A stretch of 64,000 nucleotides of DNA, from the NCBI RefSeq assembly GCF_001665785.1, contig NZ_LZSO01000042.1, forward strand, positions 21,889 to 85,888, in the 5' to 3' direction. This document shows, piece by piece, positions 25,566 through 35,250 of the stretch. The notes under the pieces are model-generated. The model was not told the DNA's origin. It worked only from the letters and a program-made list of their open reading frames with translations, and did no database searches. The stretch comes from Mycolicibacterium peregrinum (GTDB lineage: Bacteria > Actinomycetota > Actinomycetes > Mycobacteriales > Mycobacteriaceae). A program made the position numbers and the translations under genes. Position 1 is the first letter of the stretch, and the number at the start of each line of letters is the position of its first letter.

Positions 25566-28500
25566 TCAGGCAGCATCGACTGGTTGTAGCTTCTCGCACA
25601 ACAGCTCCGCCAAACCGTGAATGGTCGTGATGCCGGTGGCAGAGATCCGCACTCCCGTTTCGTTCTCGATGCGGGTACGCAGCTCGAGCGCTCCCAGCGA
25701 GTCCATGCCGTATTCGGACAGTGGCCGGTCGGGATCGACGCTGCGGCGCAGGATCACGCTCACCTGGTCGGAGATCACATGCCGCAACTTGGCAGGCCAC
25801 TCGTCTTGCGTAAGATCGTCGAGTTCGGCACGCAATTTGCTTGTCCCCGTTGAGCTTTGGCTGGCTGATCGGAATGCCTCGCCGAAGGGGCTGCGTTCTG
25901 CGAACACGCTCAACCAGGGTGCGCCCGCGATCGGCGCGTATCCGGTGTACGCGCGGTCGTGACGCAGCACCGCCTCGAACGCATACGCGCCCTCGTCAGG
26001 AGTAATGGCGATTCCGGCGCCCTCTGCGAGTGCGGTACCGCGGCCGATCTGCCCCCAGGCGCCCCATGCGATGGCTGTGCCGGGCAACCCCTGGGATCGG
26101 CGCCACAAGCTGAAGGCATCCAACCAGCTGTTGGCGGCAGCGTAGGCGCCCTGCCCAGGGGAACCGACCAGTGCGGCCGCCGACGAGAACGAACAGAACC
26201 AGTCCAAAGGCTGGTCCGCGGTGGCCGTGTGCAGATTCCAGGCGCCGTAAACCTTTGGCGCCCAGTCTCGCTCGATGAGCTCATCGGTGATGTTGGTCAG
26301 TGCGGCATCCTCGATCACACCCGCCGCGTGCAATATGCCGCGGACTGCATGCCCATCGGCGGTCGCCACTGCCACCAACCGCTCTGCGGTGCCGGACTCG
26401 GCGATGTCGCCGCACTCGACGAGCACGTCGACGCCGGTGGCGCGGATGCGCTCGACGATCTCCGATGCCCGGGCGGTCGGCTGTGTCCGTGAGGACAGCA
26501 CGATCCGACCACATCCGCCGGCCGCCATCTTCTCGGCGATGAACAGCCCCAAGCCTCCGAGGCCACCGGTGACGATGTACGCGCCGTCGGGCCGGAACAC
26601 CTGCACCTGGGACGGCGGAACCACGAGCCGACTCGAACCGGTGTGTGGAATGTCGAGCACGAGCTTGCCGGTGTGCTGCGCGCCGCTGATCATGCGAATC
26701 GCGTTGGCAGCGTCGGCGAGTGGGTAGTGGGTGACCTCCGGCATCGGCAAATCACCCTCCGCGGTCAGCAGATACACCGTTTCCAGCAACTCCCGGAGCC
26801 GGTCCGGATGGCTGACGGACATCAGCGCCAGATCGACGGCGTAGAACGACAGGTTGCGCCGGAAGGGGAAGAGTCCCAACCTGCTGTCGCCGTAGATATC
26901 CCGCTTGCCGATCTCCACGAATCGCCCACCGAATGAGAGCAGTTCGAGACCGGCCCGCTGGGCCGCACCGGTCACCGAATTCAGCACGATGTCTACGCCA
27001 TAGCCATCGGTGTCCTGACGGATCCGATCGGCGAACTCCAGGCTCCGCGAGTCGTACACATGCTCAACACCCATGTCGCGCAGCAGTTGTCGACGCTGCT
27101 CGCTACCGGCGGTGGCGAAGATCTCCGCACCGGCAGCGCGGGCGATGGCCATCGCCGCCTGGCCGACCCCGCCGGTGGCGGAGTGGATCAGCACCTTGTC
27201 ACCGGACTTGATCCGGGCCATATCGTTGAGCCCGTAGTAGGCGGTGGCGGTCGCAATGGTCAGTGCGGCCGCCTCGGCGTCAGTCAGGCCGGCCGGCAAG
27301 GTGGCAGCCAGGCGTGCGTCGCAGGTGACGAACGTGCCCCAACATCCGTCGGCACACAGACCTCCGACCCGATCACCGACTTTGTGGTCGGTCACGTCGG
27401 GCCCGACCGCGGTGACCACTCCGGCGAAGTCGATACCGAGTTGGGGCAGGTGTCCGTCGAAGGCGGGATATCGACCGAAGGCGACGAGCACGTCGGCGAA
27501 GTTGATGCTTGATGCGCTGACAGCGACCTCTATCTGCCCCGGTCCTGGCGGAACATGCTCGCAGGCGACAAGTTCCATCGACTCCAGGTCACCCGGGTTA
27601 CGGATCTGCAGCCGCATCCGGTCGCGTTCGAGATGGGCGACGGTGGTCTGCCGCTCCTCGGGGCGCAGCGGGGCGAGGCACAACCGTGCGATATACCACC
27701 GGCCATTGCGCCACGCGGTTTCGTCCTCGTCGGATCCGCTGAGCAGCTGCTGTGCCAACTGATCCACGTCGGTGGCCTCGTCGACATCGATCTGGGTGGC
27801 GGTCAGGTGCGGATGTTCGGTACCGATGACCCGGATCAGGCCTCGTAGCTCGGCCTGGTCGAGATTGGCCACATCACCGGCCACCACCGTCTGGGCGTTA
27901 CGGGTCACGACGTACAGACGAGGTAGTTCCCCGCTCATCTCCGGTAGTTCGCGGGCGATATGCACCATATGGCGCACGTACTCGCGACCCAGCAATGGCG
28001 ACTGGTCGTTGTGGTCACCGTTGTTCGGCGACGTCAGGACCACCACGGCGGTGAATTGACCGGCCCGCAAATGGTTGGCGAGCTGTGCGCAGGTCAGTGA
28101 GTCGTCGGCTTGATCGGGCCAACTCATCGTGGTGCACTGTGCGCCGCGGTCTTTCAGGATGCTGCTCAACTTGTCGGCGACCACGTCGGGACCGTCGGAG
28201 GCGCCGATGAGAAGCCAGGACCCGGCTTCGGCATATTCCACCTCAGGTAGCTCCCGTTGTCGCCACTCGACGGTCAGCAGCCGTTCGCTGAAAACCTGGT
28301 CATCGTGTCCGCTGGCGGAGGCACCGGTGCCCAGGCGAAGTCCCTGCACGGTCAGCAGGACTGTGCCGTCCTTGTCGAGCACATCGATGTCGGCCTCGAT
28401 ACCGGTGGCATCGGCCTTGATCAATCGCGTGTGGCAGTAGTGCGCATTGCGAGCCGAGCCGTAGCTGCGTAGCCGTCGCACGCCCAGGGGCAACCCCAGC

Positions 28501-31500
28501 ACGTCCCCGCCGAGTGCCTGAACCTCAGGATGTGCCTCGACCGATTGGAAGCAGGCATCCAGAAGTGCCGGATGCACTCCGTACGCGTCCTGCTGGGAGC
28601 GGATCGAGCGGGGGAGTGCAACCTCGGCGAGCACCGTGCGGGCCTCGGCCTCGCCGGTGAGTACGGTGACCAGACCGGTGAATGCGGGTCCGTACTGAAT
28701 GCCGTGCCGGCCCACGCGATCACGCACCTCGGCGCCATCCTCGTCGCAGGGATGGGCGGTGATGACGGCGGACATGTCGTACGCAGGCGGTTGCTCGTCC
28801 ACCGCGGTGTGCAGGACCGCGGTCGCGTGCCGCGCTTGCCGGCCCTCCTCGTCGGTCTCCACGGTGAACGCGGCAAGTCCCGGAGACGACACCGAAGCTG
28901 AGGCTCCGACCACGGTCTGTTCGTCGAGAAGCAGCGCCTGCTCGAACCGGATGTCACGGACTTCGGAAGCCGCACCGAGCACGGCACTGGCCGCTGCCAG
29001 CGCCATCTCGCAGTACGCCGCACCCGGAAGCACTGCGACAGTACGTATTTGATGATCGGCGAGCCACGGCTGGGCAGCGGTGCCGACGTCTGCCTGCCAC
29101 ACGTAGCGTTCCGGTTCCTCGTGCAACCGGACGTTGGCGCCCAGCAGCGGGTGAACTGCGATGGAGCAACCGCCATGGGTCGGATGCTCCTGACCACCGC
29201 CGCTGAGCCACAGTCGGCGGTGTGTCCACGTCGGCAGTGGTGCCTCCACCAGCTGACCGTCGGGGCAGGCGACAGAGAAGTCGACGGCTGCGCCGGCACT
29301 GTGGAGATCAATCAGGAGTCCCCGCAGTCCATTCGGCATCGCAAGCTGCCGGCGCATCGCGGCCAGCGCGGCCATCGGCGTTTCGCGGCCGGCAGCGGTC
29401 TGTTCGAGGGCCCGGGTGAGCAGCGGATGTGGCGAGAGCTCGGCGAACACGCGGTAGCCGTCCTCCAGCGCGGCTTGTACCGCGGTGGCGAAACGCACCA
29501 TCCGGCGCATGTTGGTCACCCAGTAGGCGGCATCGCACACCGGCTGCTCGCGCGGGTCGAACAAGGTCGCCGAATAGAACGGGATCTCCGGTGTCATCGG
29601 TTCGAGGTAGGCGAGCGCCTCGGCCAGATCTCCGACGATCGGCTCAACCTGTGGCGAGTGGAAGGCGACATCGACGGGAACCTCGCGAGCCATCACCCCG
29701 CGTTGTTCCCAGTCCGCTACCAGATCGCGCACCTTTTCCGTGGTGCCGGCGATCACGGTGGACTGTGGCGAAGCCACCACCGCCACCACGACATCGTTGA
29801 TGCCACGGCCGGTCAACTCCGAAAGTACTTGCTTGGCAGGTAACTCCACCGCTGCGGTGGCACCCTTGCCGGAAATCCGGGACATCAGCCGCGACCGGCG
29901 GCAGATGAGGCGCAGTCCGTCCTCCAACGACAGCGCCCCCGCGACGACAGCAGCAGCGGCCTCGCCGAGGGAGTGACCGATGACGGCACCGGGCCGCACC
30001 CCGTGCGCCTTCATGGTGGCGGCCATGGCGACCTGCATGGTGAACAAGGTCGGCTGCAACCGATCCTGACCGGTGACGACGTCCGCCACCGACATCGCCT
30101 CGGTCACCGAGAATCCGGACTCGGCGGCAATGATCGGCTCGGCCTGTGCCACCGTGGCGGCGAACACCGGTTCGGTCGCCAAGAGCTCGGCGCCCATTCC
30201 CGCCCATTGCGAACCCTGCCCGGAGAACACCCAGACCGGTCCGCGGTCGTCGCGCCCGACGGCTGCTTGATAGGGAGTGTCGCCTCCGGCGACCTCACGC
30301 AACGCTGCAATGAGTTCCGGTCGGCTGTCCGCGCTGACGGCGGTGCGCACCGGCCGGTGTCCGCGCCGGCGCGCCAAGGTGTACGCCAGGTCCGGCAGGG
30401 CGACATCCTCGTGTGCCTGCACCCAGTCGGCGAGCCGGCCCGCGGTGTTGCGCAGTTCGTCGGCAGACGTGGACGACAGCGGGAACAGCATCGGCGCCGC
30501 GATGGACGGGGATGGCGCGTCTGCAGCTGTGGGTTGAGATGCCGGTACCGGTGCCTGCTCAAGGATGGCGTGCACATTGGTCCCGGACAGCCCATACGAT
30601 GACACCGCCGCCCGCCGGGGGTGATGTCCGTTGGTGCACCAAGGCGTTGTCGCCTGGGGCACAAAAAGATTGGTGTGAATCTCGGCAAGCTGATCGGGCA
30701 GCCGAACGAAATGCAGGTTCTGCGGAACCACGCCGTGCTGCACCGCGAGGACCGCCTTGATCAGCCCGATGGCTCCGGAGGCTGCCTGGGCGTGCCCCAT
30801 GTTCGTCTTCACCGATGCGAGTGCACAGGGGCCGTCGACGCCGTACACCTTGGCCAGACTGGAGTATTCGATCGGGTCTCCCACCGGCGTGCCGGTGCCG
30901 TGCGCCTCGACCATGCCGACGGTGGCGGGGTCAACCCCGGCCGCGGCCAACGCCGCCCGGTACACCGCGGTCTGTGCGGCATCCGACGGCGTCGCGATGT
31001 TCACGGTATGACCGTCTTGATTTGCGGCCGTGCCGCGCACCACGGCCAGGATCCGGTCTCCGTCGCGCAGTGCGTCGGGTAACCGCTTGAGCAACACCAT
31101 CACGCAGCCTTCGCCACCTACGAACCCGTCGGCCGCGGCATCGAAGGCGTGGCAGCGTCCGGTCGCCGAGAGCATCCCCTCGGCTGAACCTGAGGCGAAC
31201 TTGCGCGGGTCCAACGCCAAGGTGGCGCCGCCGGCCAGGGCGAGATCACTCTCTCCCTCGTGCAGGCTGCGGCATGCCAGATGTACTGCGGTCAGGCCGG
31301 ACGAGCATGCGGTGTCCACTGTGAGCGCCGGGCCGTGCACCCCGAGCGCGTAGGCGATCCGCCCGGACGCCAGGCTGAAGTTGTTGCCGCTGAAGCCGTA
31401 TGCCGCCTCCAGGGCTTGAGCATCTGCGGCCAGCATCTGGTAGTCGGCATGCGTCAGTCCGACGAACACCCCCGTCAACGAGTCGGCCAGCGCATCCTGC

Positions 31501-31904
31501 GTGAGGCCCGCGTGCTCCATGGCCTCCCAGGAGGTCTCGAGCAACAGTCGATGCTGCGGATCGAGCGCGGTGCTCTCGCGTTCGTTGATACCGAAGAATT
31601 CGGCGTCGAAGCCGGCGACGTCGTCGATGAACGCGCCCCACTTCGACACCGACCGACCGGGCACCCCGGGCTCCGGGTCGTAGTATTCGTCGGCATCCCA
31701 CCGGTCGGGCGGAACCTCGGTGACCAAGTCATCGCCCCGCAGGAGCGACTCCCACAGGCGCTCGGGAGAGTCGATGCCACCGGGAAGCCGGCACGACATG
31801 CCGATGACCGCGATCGGAGTAACTGGGATCGTGCGTACCGGGGGTACGGCCATGCCGGGATCCGAATATGGAAGCCCCCCGTGCACGATTTCGGTTGCAG
31901 GCAA
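25566..31904 (-). CDS. Type I reducing polyketide synthase, KS-AT-DH-ER-KR-ACP
   Basis: This PKS of about 2112 aa follows the mycobacterial Mas/Pks2 architecture. With the TTG start, KS has DTACSS (Cys200) and the His motifs EAHGTGT and NMGHAQAASG; AT has GHSLGEA (Ser645); DH has LADHQ..LPG (His951); ER has HSATGGVGQAA (about 1574); KR has IVTGGLGGLG (about 1776); ACP has GMDSLGALEL (Ser2069). All reductive domains are present, so it makes saturated chains. The AT specificity site reads VAFHS (Phe748) rather than the VASHS I associate with methylmalonyl-using members, suggesting malonyl-CoA and a straight chain. It is divergent from the FAAL gene, its likely source of activated acyl starter, and is followed two bases on by the methyltransferase. 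The start is uncertain: TTG 31904 has the best ribosome site, ATG 31853 is an alternative, and the frame is open back to 32012. Confidence 0.93.
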   Translation of the reverse strand: MPATEIVHGGLPYSDPGMAVPPVRTIPVTPIAVIGMSCRLPGGIDSPERLWESLLRGDDLVTEVPPDRWDADEYYDPEPGVPGRSVSKWGAFIDDVAGFDAEFFGINERESTALDPQHRLLLETSWEAMEHAGLTQDALADSLTGVFVGLTHADYQMLAADAQALEAAYGFSGNNFSLASGRIAYALGVHGPALTVDTACSSGLTAVHLACRSLHEGESDLALAGGATLALDPRKFASGSAEGMLSATGRCHAFDAAADGFVGGEGCVMVLLKRLPDALRDGDRILAVVRGTAANQDGHTVNIATPSDAAQTAVYRAALAAAGVDPATVGMVEAHGTGTPVGDPIEYSSLAKVYGVDGPCALASVKTNMGHAQAASGAIGLIKAVLAVQHGVVPQNLHFVRLPDQLAEIHTNLFVPQATTPWCTNGHHPRRAAVSSYGLSGTNVHAILEQAPVPASQPTAADAPSPSIAAPMLFPLSSTSADELRNTAGRLADWVQAHEDVALPDLAYTLARRRGHRPVRTAVSADSRPELIAALREVAGGDTPYQAAVGRDDRGPVWVFSGQGSQWAGMGAELLATEPVFAATVAQAEPIIAAESGFSVTEAMSVADVVTGQDRLQPTLFTMQVAMAATMKAHGVRPGAVIGHSLGEAAAAVVAGALSLEDGLRLICRRSRLMSRISGKGATAAVELPAKQVLSELTGRGINDVVVAVVASPQSTVIAGTTEKVRDLVADWEQRGVMAREVPVDVAFHSPQVEPIVGDLAEALAYLEPMTPEIPFYSATLFDPREQPVCDAAYWVTNMRRMVRFATAVQAALEDGYRVFAELSPHPLLTRALEQTAAGRETPMAALAAMRRQLAMPNGLRGLLIDLHSAGAAVDFSVACPDGQLVEAPLPTWTHRRLWLSGGGQEHPTHGGCSIAVHPLLGANVRLHEEPERYVWQADVGTAAQPWLADHQIRTVAVLPGAAYCEMALAAASAVLGAASEVRDIRFEQALLLDEQTVVGASASVSSPGLAAFTVETDEEGRQARHATAVLHTAVDEQPPAYDMSAVITAHPCDEDGAEVRDRVGRHGIQYGPAFTGLVTVLTGEAEARTVLAEVALPRSIRSQQDAYGVHPALLDACFQSVEAHPEVQALGGDVLGLPLGVRRLRSYGSARNAHYCHTRLIKADATGIEADIDVLDKDGTVLLTVQGLRLGTGASASGHDDQVFSERLLTVEWRQRELPEVEYAEAGSWLLIGASDGPDVVADKLSSILKDRGAQCTTMSWPDQADDSLTCAQLANHLRAGQFTAVVVLTSPNNGDHNDQSPLLGREYVRHMVHIARELPEMSGELPRLYVVTRNAQTVVAGDVANLDQAELRGLIRVIGTEHPHLTATQIDVDEATDVDQLAQQLLSGSDEDETAWRNGRWYIARLCLAPLRPEERQTTVAHLERDRMRLQIRNPGDLESMELVACEHVPPGPGQIEVAVSASSINFADVLVAFGRYPAFDGHLPQLGIDFAGVVTAVGPDVTDHKVGDRVGGLCADGCWGTFVTCDARLAATLPAGLTDAEAAALTIATATAYYGLNDMARIKSGDKVLIHSATGGVGQAAMAIARAAGAEIFATAGSEQRRQLLRDMGVEHVYDSRSLEFADRIRQDTDGYGVDIVLNSVTGAAQRAGLELLSFGGRFVEIGKRDIYGDSRLGLFPFRRNLSFYAVDLALMSVSHPDRLRELLETVYLLTAEGDLPMPEVTHYPLADAANAIRMISGAQHTGKLVLDIPHTGSSRLVVPPSQVQVFRPDGAYIVTGGLGGLGLFIAEKMAAGGCGRIVLSSRTQPTARASEIVERIRATGVDVLVECGDIAESGTAERLVAVATADGHAVRGILHAAGVIEDAALTNITDELIERDWAPKVYGAWNLHTATADQPLDWFCSFSSAAALVGSPGQGAYAAANSWLDAFSLWRRSQGLPGTAIAWGAWGQIGRGTALAEGAGIAITPDEGAYAFEAVLRHDRAYTGYAPIAGAPWLSVFAERSPFGEAFRSASQSSTGTSKLRAELDDLTQDEWPAKLRHVISDQVSVILRRSVDPDRPLSEYGMDSLGALELRTRIENETGVRISATGITTIHGLAELLCEKLQPVDAA

Positions 31905-31919
31905 TTGGCACTCCCTTCC
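31902..31919 (-). promoter_or_regulatory. Shine-Dalgarno GGAAGGGAG and TTG start for the PKS gene
   Basis: On the minus strand GGAAGGGAG (31919-31911) is followed by a 6-nt spacer and an in-frame TTG (31904-31902). The downstream ATG at 31853 has only a weak GGA, and the upstream TTG at 32012 has no ribosome site. This decides the start I give. Confidence 0.65.
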
Positions 31920-32311
31920 AGCAGGCCGTGTCGCGGTTCGACCGCTGTCAGGCTCGATGCCCGGCGTGCGCGCGTTGAGTCGCGGAATTAGGCCGGTGGT
32001 GACACGCGGCAATCAGTGACTCAACGCCCGCCCGGGCGATCACAATCAATAACGGTATGTTCGCTGAATTTGTGTGTCCCGGAATCTGATCAATCCACCG
32101 GATAGATATAAGCGATTTCAAACACTTCGTGGTGATCCGCGGTACGCCGCATGACAGTCAAGATCAGGACCCTTTGATTCCGGTGTGCAGCCGTCCACGG
32201 GTCAGAGTAGGCGGGCGGCAATGACGCTGATGTGATTTACCAAGTAATTGGATATAGGTTTGCTGACGTTTCCGTATATGTGGCGTCGATTGCCGCGTTA
32301 CCCTGATCCGC
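31920..32311. promoter_or_regulatory. Divergent intergenic region between PKS and FAAL genes
   Basis: About 390 bp hold no convincing gene. The stretch is clearly richer in A/T than its neighbours, with GATATA-like boxes near 32100 and 32250 and a TATATG near 32275. It must carry the promoters for both the PKS-methyltransferase and FAAL-hydrolase transcripts. I could not assign a -35/-10 pair with correct spacing on either strand. A GCCCGGGC palindrome lies near 32027-32034. No match to the KstR consensus was seen. Confidence 0.5.
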
Positions 32312-34039
32312 GTGGGTGAGACATCCATTTTGACGCTGCTGTGTGAACGGGCCGGCCTGCAGGGCGATGACACGGCGATGACGTTTGTTGACTATGAAAA
32401 TAATTGGAACGGTGACGCGGAGAGTCTGACGTACTCGCAGCTGTATCGGCGCACGTGCACCGTCGCACGAGAGGTCGAACGTTTCGGCTCACCTGGTGAC
32501 CGCGCCCTGGTCTTGGCGCCCCAGGGGCTGGACTACATCGTGGCCTTCTTCGGCGCGCTGCAGGCGGGGCGAATCGCCGTTCCGCTGGCGGTTCCGCTCG
32601 GTGGTGTCAGTGATGAGCGCGTCAGCTCGGTGCTGCAAGACGCGGCGCCATCGACGATTCTCACCACCTCGGCGGTCGCCGGCGTAGTGGCCGACTACGT
32701 GGGATCGGACTCCGGGACAGCGCCGGCGATCGTCGAGGTCGATGCGCTGGATAGCGCTGCCCCGGCACGGCTGGGGCTGCAGGGCGAAAACCTCACGGAC
32801 ACAGCATATTTGCAGTACACCTCCGGATCGACTCGTCGGCCGGCCGGGGTGATGATGTCACACCGAAACCTGCTGGCCAACTATGAACAGTTGACCTCGG
32901 GCTACTTCGCGGAATTCAACAATGTCGTTCCCGAAGACTCCACCATCGTGTCTTGGCTGCCCTTCTATCACGACATGGGCTTGTATCTCGGCGTGTGCGC
33001 GCCGGTGCTCGCCGGAGTGCCGGCCATGCTGATGAGCCCAGTGGCGTTTCTGCAGAGGCCCGCCCGGTGGATGCAGATGCTGGCCATGAACGGTCGCACC
33101 TACACGGCCGCGCCGAACTTCGCGTTCGAACTGGCGGTGCGCAAGACATCCGACGAGGACATGGCCGGGCTCGATCTGTCGAATGTGCTCGCCATCATCA
33201 CCGGTAGCGAGCGAGTGCACCCCGCAACGCTGGAACGTTTCACCCAGCGCTTCGCCCGACTGAACCTCGGCGCGTCGGTGATACGACCGTCCTACGGTCT
33301 TGCCGAAGCCACCGTGTACGTCGCAACGCGCGAATCGGGAGAACCGCCGGCGATCGTGCGCTTCGACCCCGAGTCGCTGACCGCGGGCACCGCACGGCGG
33401 TGCCAGAACGGAGCAGGCGCACCCCTGGTCAGCTACGGCACCCCGATCTCGCCGACGATCCGGATCGTCGATGCCGAGACGAAGACCGAGTGTCCGCCCG
33501 GAACCGTAGGGGAGATCTGGGTGTACGGGGACAACGTCGCAAGCGGCTACTGGCACCGGCCGCAGGAGACCGAATCCACCTTCGATGCGAGGCTTGTCGC
33601 TCCGTCGGCCGGTACGCCTGAGGGGCCATGGTTACGAACTGGGGACTCGGGATTCATGTTCGACGGCGAGCTGTTCGTCATCGGCCGCATCAAGGATCTG
33701 TTGATTGTCTATGGGCGTAATCACTCGCCCGACGACATCGAGGCGACGATCCAGGAGATCAGTCGGAGCCGCTGTGCAGCCATCGCGGTCCCGGACGGCT
33801 CTACTGAGAAGCTCGTTGTCATCATTGAAGTCAGGAAGCGGGCCGAGACGCCCGAGGACCAGCTCTCTGCCGTCAAGCGCGAAGTGACTTCAGCGATCTT
33901 CAATACCCACAGCCTGGGTGTCGCGGATCTGGTTCTGGTGTCGCCTGGTTCGATTCCGATCACGACAAGCGGCAAGGTCCGGCGTTCCGCGTGTGTCGAG
34001 CAATACCGGCACGGTCAGTTCGCCCGTCTGGACGCTTAG
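32312..34039 (+). CDS. Fatty-acyl-AMP ligase (FAAL), FadD23/FadD28-like
   Basis: This 575-aa adenylating enzyme activates a fatty acid as acyl-AMP and hands it to a carrier protein rather than CoA. Visible motifs are YTSGSTRRPAGV (about residue 169), SWLPFYHDMGL (the FAAL form), YGLAEATVY and the C-terminal LRTGDSGF and RIKDLLI segments. The length is normal for mycobacterial FAALs. The GTG at 32312 is the start; no better in-frame codon lies close by. It is divergent from the PKS and 24 bp upstream of the hydrolase gene, as FAAL genes usually sit next to the PKS they feed. The chain length used cannot be read from sequence. Confidence 0.9.
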   Translation: MGETSILTLLCERAGLQGDDTAMTFVDYENNWNGDAESLTYSQLYRRTCTVAREVERFGSPGDRALVLAPQGLDYIVAFFGALQAGRIAVPLAVPLGGVSDERVSSVLQDAAPSTILTTSAVAGVVADYVGSDSGTAPAIVEVDALDSAAPARLGLQGENLTDTAYLQYTSGSTRRPAGVMMSHRNLLANYEQLTSGYFAEFNNVVPEDSTIVSWLPFYHDMGLYLGVCAPVLAGVPAMLMSPVAFLQRPARWMQMLAMNGRTYTAAPNFAFELAVRKTSDEDMAGLDLSNVLAIITGSERVHPATLERFTQRFARLNLGASVIRPSYGLAEATVYVATRESGEPPAIVRFDPESLTAGTARRCQNGAGAPLVSYGTPISPTIRIVDAETKTECPPGTVGEIWVYGDNVASGYWHRPQETESTFDARLVAPSAGTPEGPWLRTGDSGFMFDGELFVIGRIKDLLIVYGRNHSPDDIEATIQEISRSRCAAIAVPDGSTEKLVVIIEVRKRAETPEDQLSAVKREVTSAIFNTHSLGVADLVLVSPGSIPITTSGKVRRSACVEQYRHGQFARLDA

Positions 34040-34063
34040 GCGTATGCGCCAGCGGGGTGAGAA

Positions 34064-34897
34064 ATGAATCTGGCCTACGACGATCGCGGTCACGGCGAGG
34101 CTGTGCTGTTCATTGCCGGTCAAGGCGGCGCTGGCCGCACCTGGGATCTCTATCAAGTACCAGCATTTCGGGCCGCGGGTTACCGAGTCATCACCTTCGA
34201 CAATCGGGGGGTGGGAGCGACGGCAGGTGCCGAAGGTTTCACCACGGCAACCATGGTGGCTGATACGGCGGCGTTGATCGAGCGCCTCGATGTGGCTCCC
34301 GTCCGGCTGGTGGCGGTTTCGATGGGCTCGTACATCGCCCAAGAACTGATGCTGGCCCGGCCTGAACTGGTAAGCCAGGCGGCATTGATGGCCACCCGAG
34401 GGCGGCATGACCGCACCCGCGAGTTCTTTCGCACCGCTGAACGGGATCTGGCGAATGCCGGCGTGCAGCTGCCGGCCACCTATGAAGCGAAACTGCGTCT
34501 GCTAGAGAGCTTTTCGCCGAAAACGCTGAACAACGAGGAACTGGTTCGGGATTGGATCGACACCTTCACGATGTGGCCTCCCAGGCTGACGCCCGGGATC
34601 CGCGCTCAGTACGGCGTTGCCCCGCAGAACGACCGCCGGCCCGCCTACCGGACGATCACCACACCCGTGTTGGTGATCGGATTCGCCGACGACCTGGTGA
34701 TGCCCCCGTACCTCGGCGCAGAGGTGGCAGACGCCTTGCCGAACGGGCGATATCTGGAGATCGCCGACACCGGTCACCTCGGTTTCCTGGAACGGCCCAA
34801 CGCGGTGAACTCAGCGATCTTGGACTTCTTTGCGGGCAGCTCTGCGGGTAACAGCCACGGCGTCAGCACCTTTGACGGCCACCGGGATTGCCTATGA
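34064..34897 (+). CDS. Alpha/beta-hydrolase, possible editing or type II thioesterase
   Basis: This 277-aa alpha/beta-hydrolase fold protein has an oxyanion-hole region FIAGQGG (residues 16-22), a nucleophile elbow V-S-M-G-S (Ser86), a late Asp in GFADD and the catalytic His in DTGHLGFLERP. The ATG at 34064 is preceded by GGTGAG at good spacing and lies 24 bp after the FAAL stop, so they share an operon. Hydrolases of this kind in lipopeptide clusters may clear misprimed carrier proteins or cleave the product or an ester. Sequence alone cannot separate these roles, and a general esterase is also possible. Confidence 0.8.
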   Translation: MNLAYDDRGHGEAVLFIAGQGGAGRTWDLYQVPAFRAAGYRVITFDNRGVGATAGAEGFTTATMVADTAALIERLDVAPVRLVAVSMGSYIAQELMLARPELVSQAALMATRGRHDRTREFFRTAERDLANAGVQLPATYEAKLRLLESFSPKTLNNEELVRDWIDTFTMWPPRLTPGIRAQYGVAPQNDRRPAYRTITTPVLVIGFADDLVMPPYLGAEVADALPNGRYLEIADTGHLGFLERPNAVNSAILDFFAGSSAGNSHGVSTFDGHRDCL

Positions 34898-35250
34898 CCA
34901 CCTTCTACGGGCGAGCTCCGGCCGCTTCCCCCGTAGCGTCATACAGCTGCCATTCAAGGCACGGGGAAATGTTAGCCGCGGTAACTTCCGTTCCGCGTCG
35001 TGGGCCTATCGTTTGCACTACGATCCCGTATTACCTTGGGAACGGGCCGATATGGAGGTCTACCGGATGCTCTACTCGTCATGTTCGGACCATCCTGCCC
35101 GAGTTGCTGCGGGTTTGCCGTGATTTCAACTCACGGCGGGCGTGGGATGCCGACCGCGTTCGAGTTGCCAACATCTTGGGGGTGGCGGATGTGCATCGCC
35201 GGTTCCTGCACGGGGGATGAGCCCGACGGCACCACGGATTCAGGGGGTTC
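34898..35250. promoter_or_regulatory. Intergenic region upstream of mmpS
   Basis: A 353-bp stretch with no supported gene. An open frame overlapping 34830-35123 has no ribosome site, family features or coding character. The region probably carries the promoter of the mmpS-mmpL-mmpL operon and includes the inverted repeat at 35117-35137. I could not place -35 and -10 boxes. Confidence 0.45.
35117..35137. promoter_or_regulatory. Inverted repeat GCCGTGA-N7-TCACGGC upstream of mmpS
   Basis: Two 7-bp arms match perfectly around a 7-nt centre, 113 bp before the mmpS start. The symmetry suits either a dimeric repressor operator or an RNA hairpin in the leader. No regulator gene of the lipopeptide block is in this window to pair it with. 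Confidence 0.35.

Noticed and set aside
34830..35123. Open frame of 97 codons between the hydrolase and mmpS genes
   Set aside because: It overlaps the end of the hydrolase gene, has no ribosome site and no recognisable features. The region is better read as regulatory.
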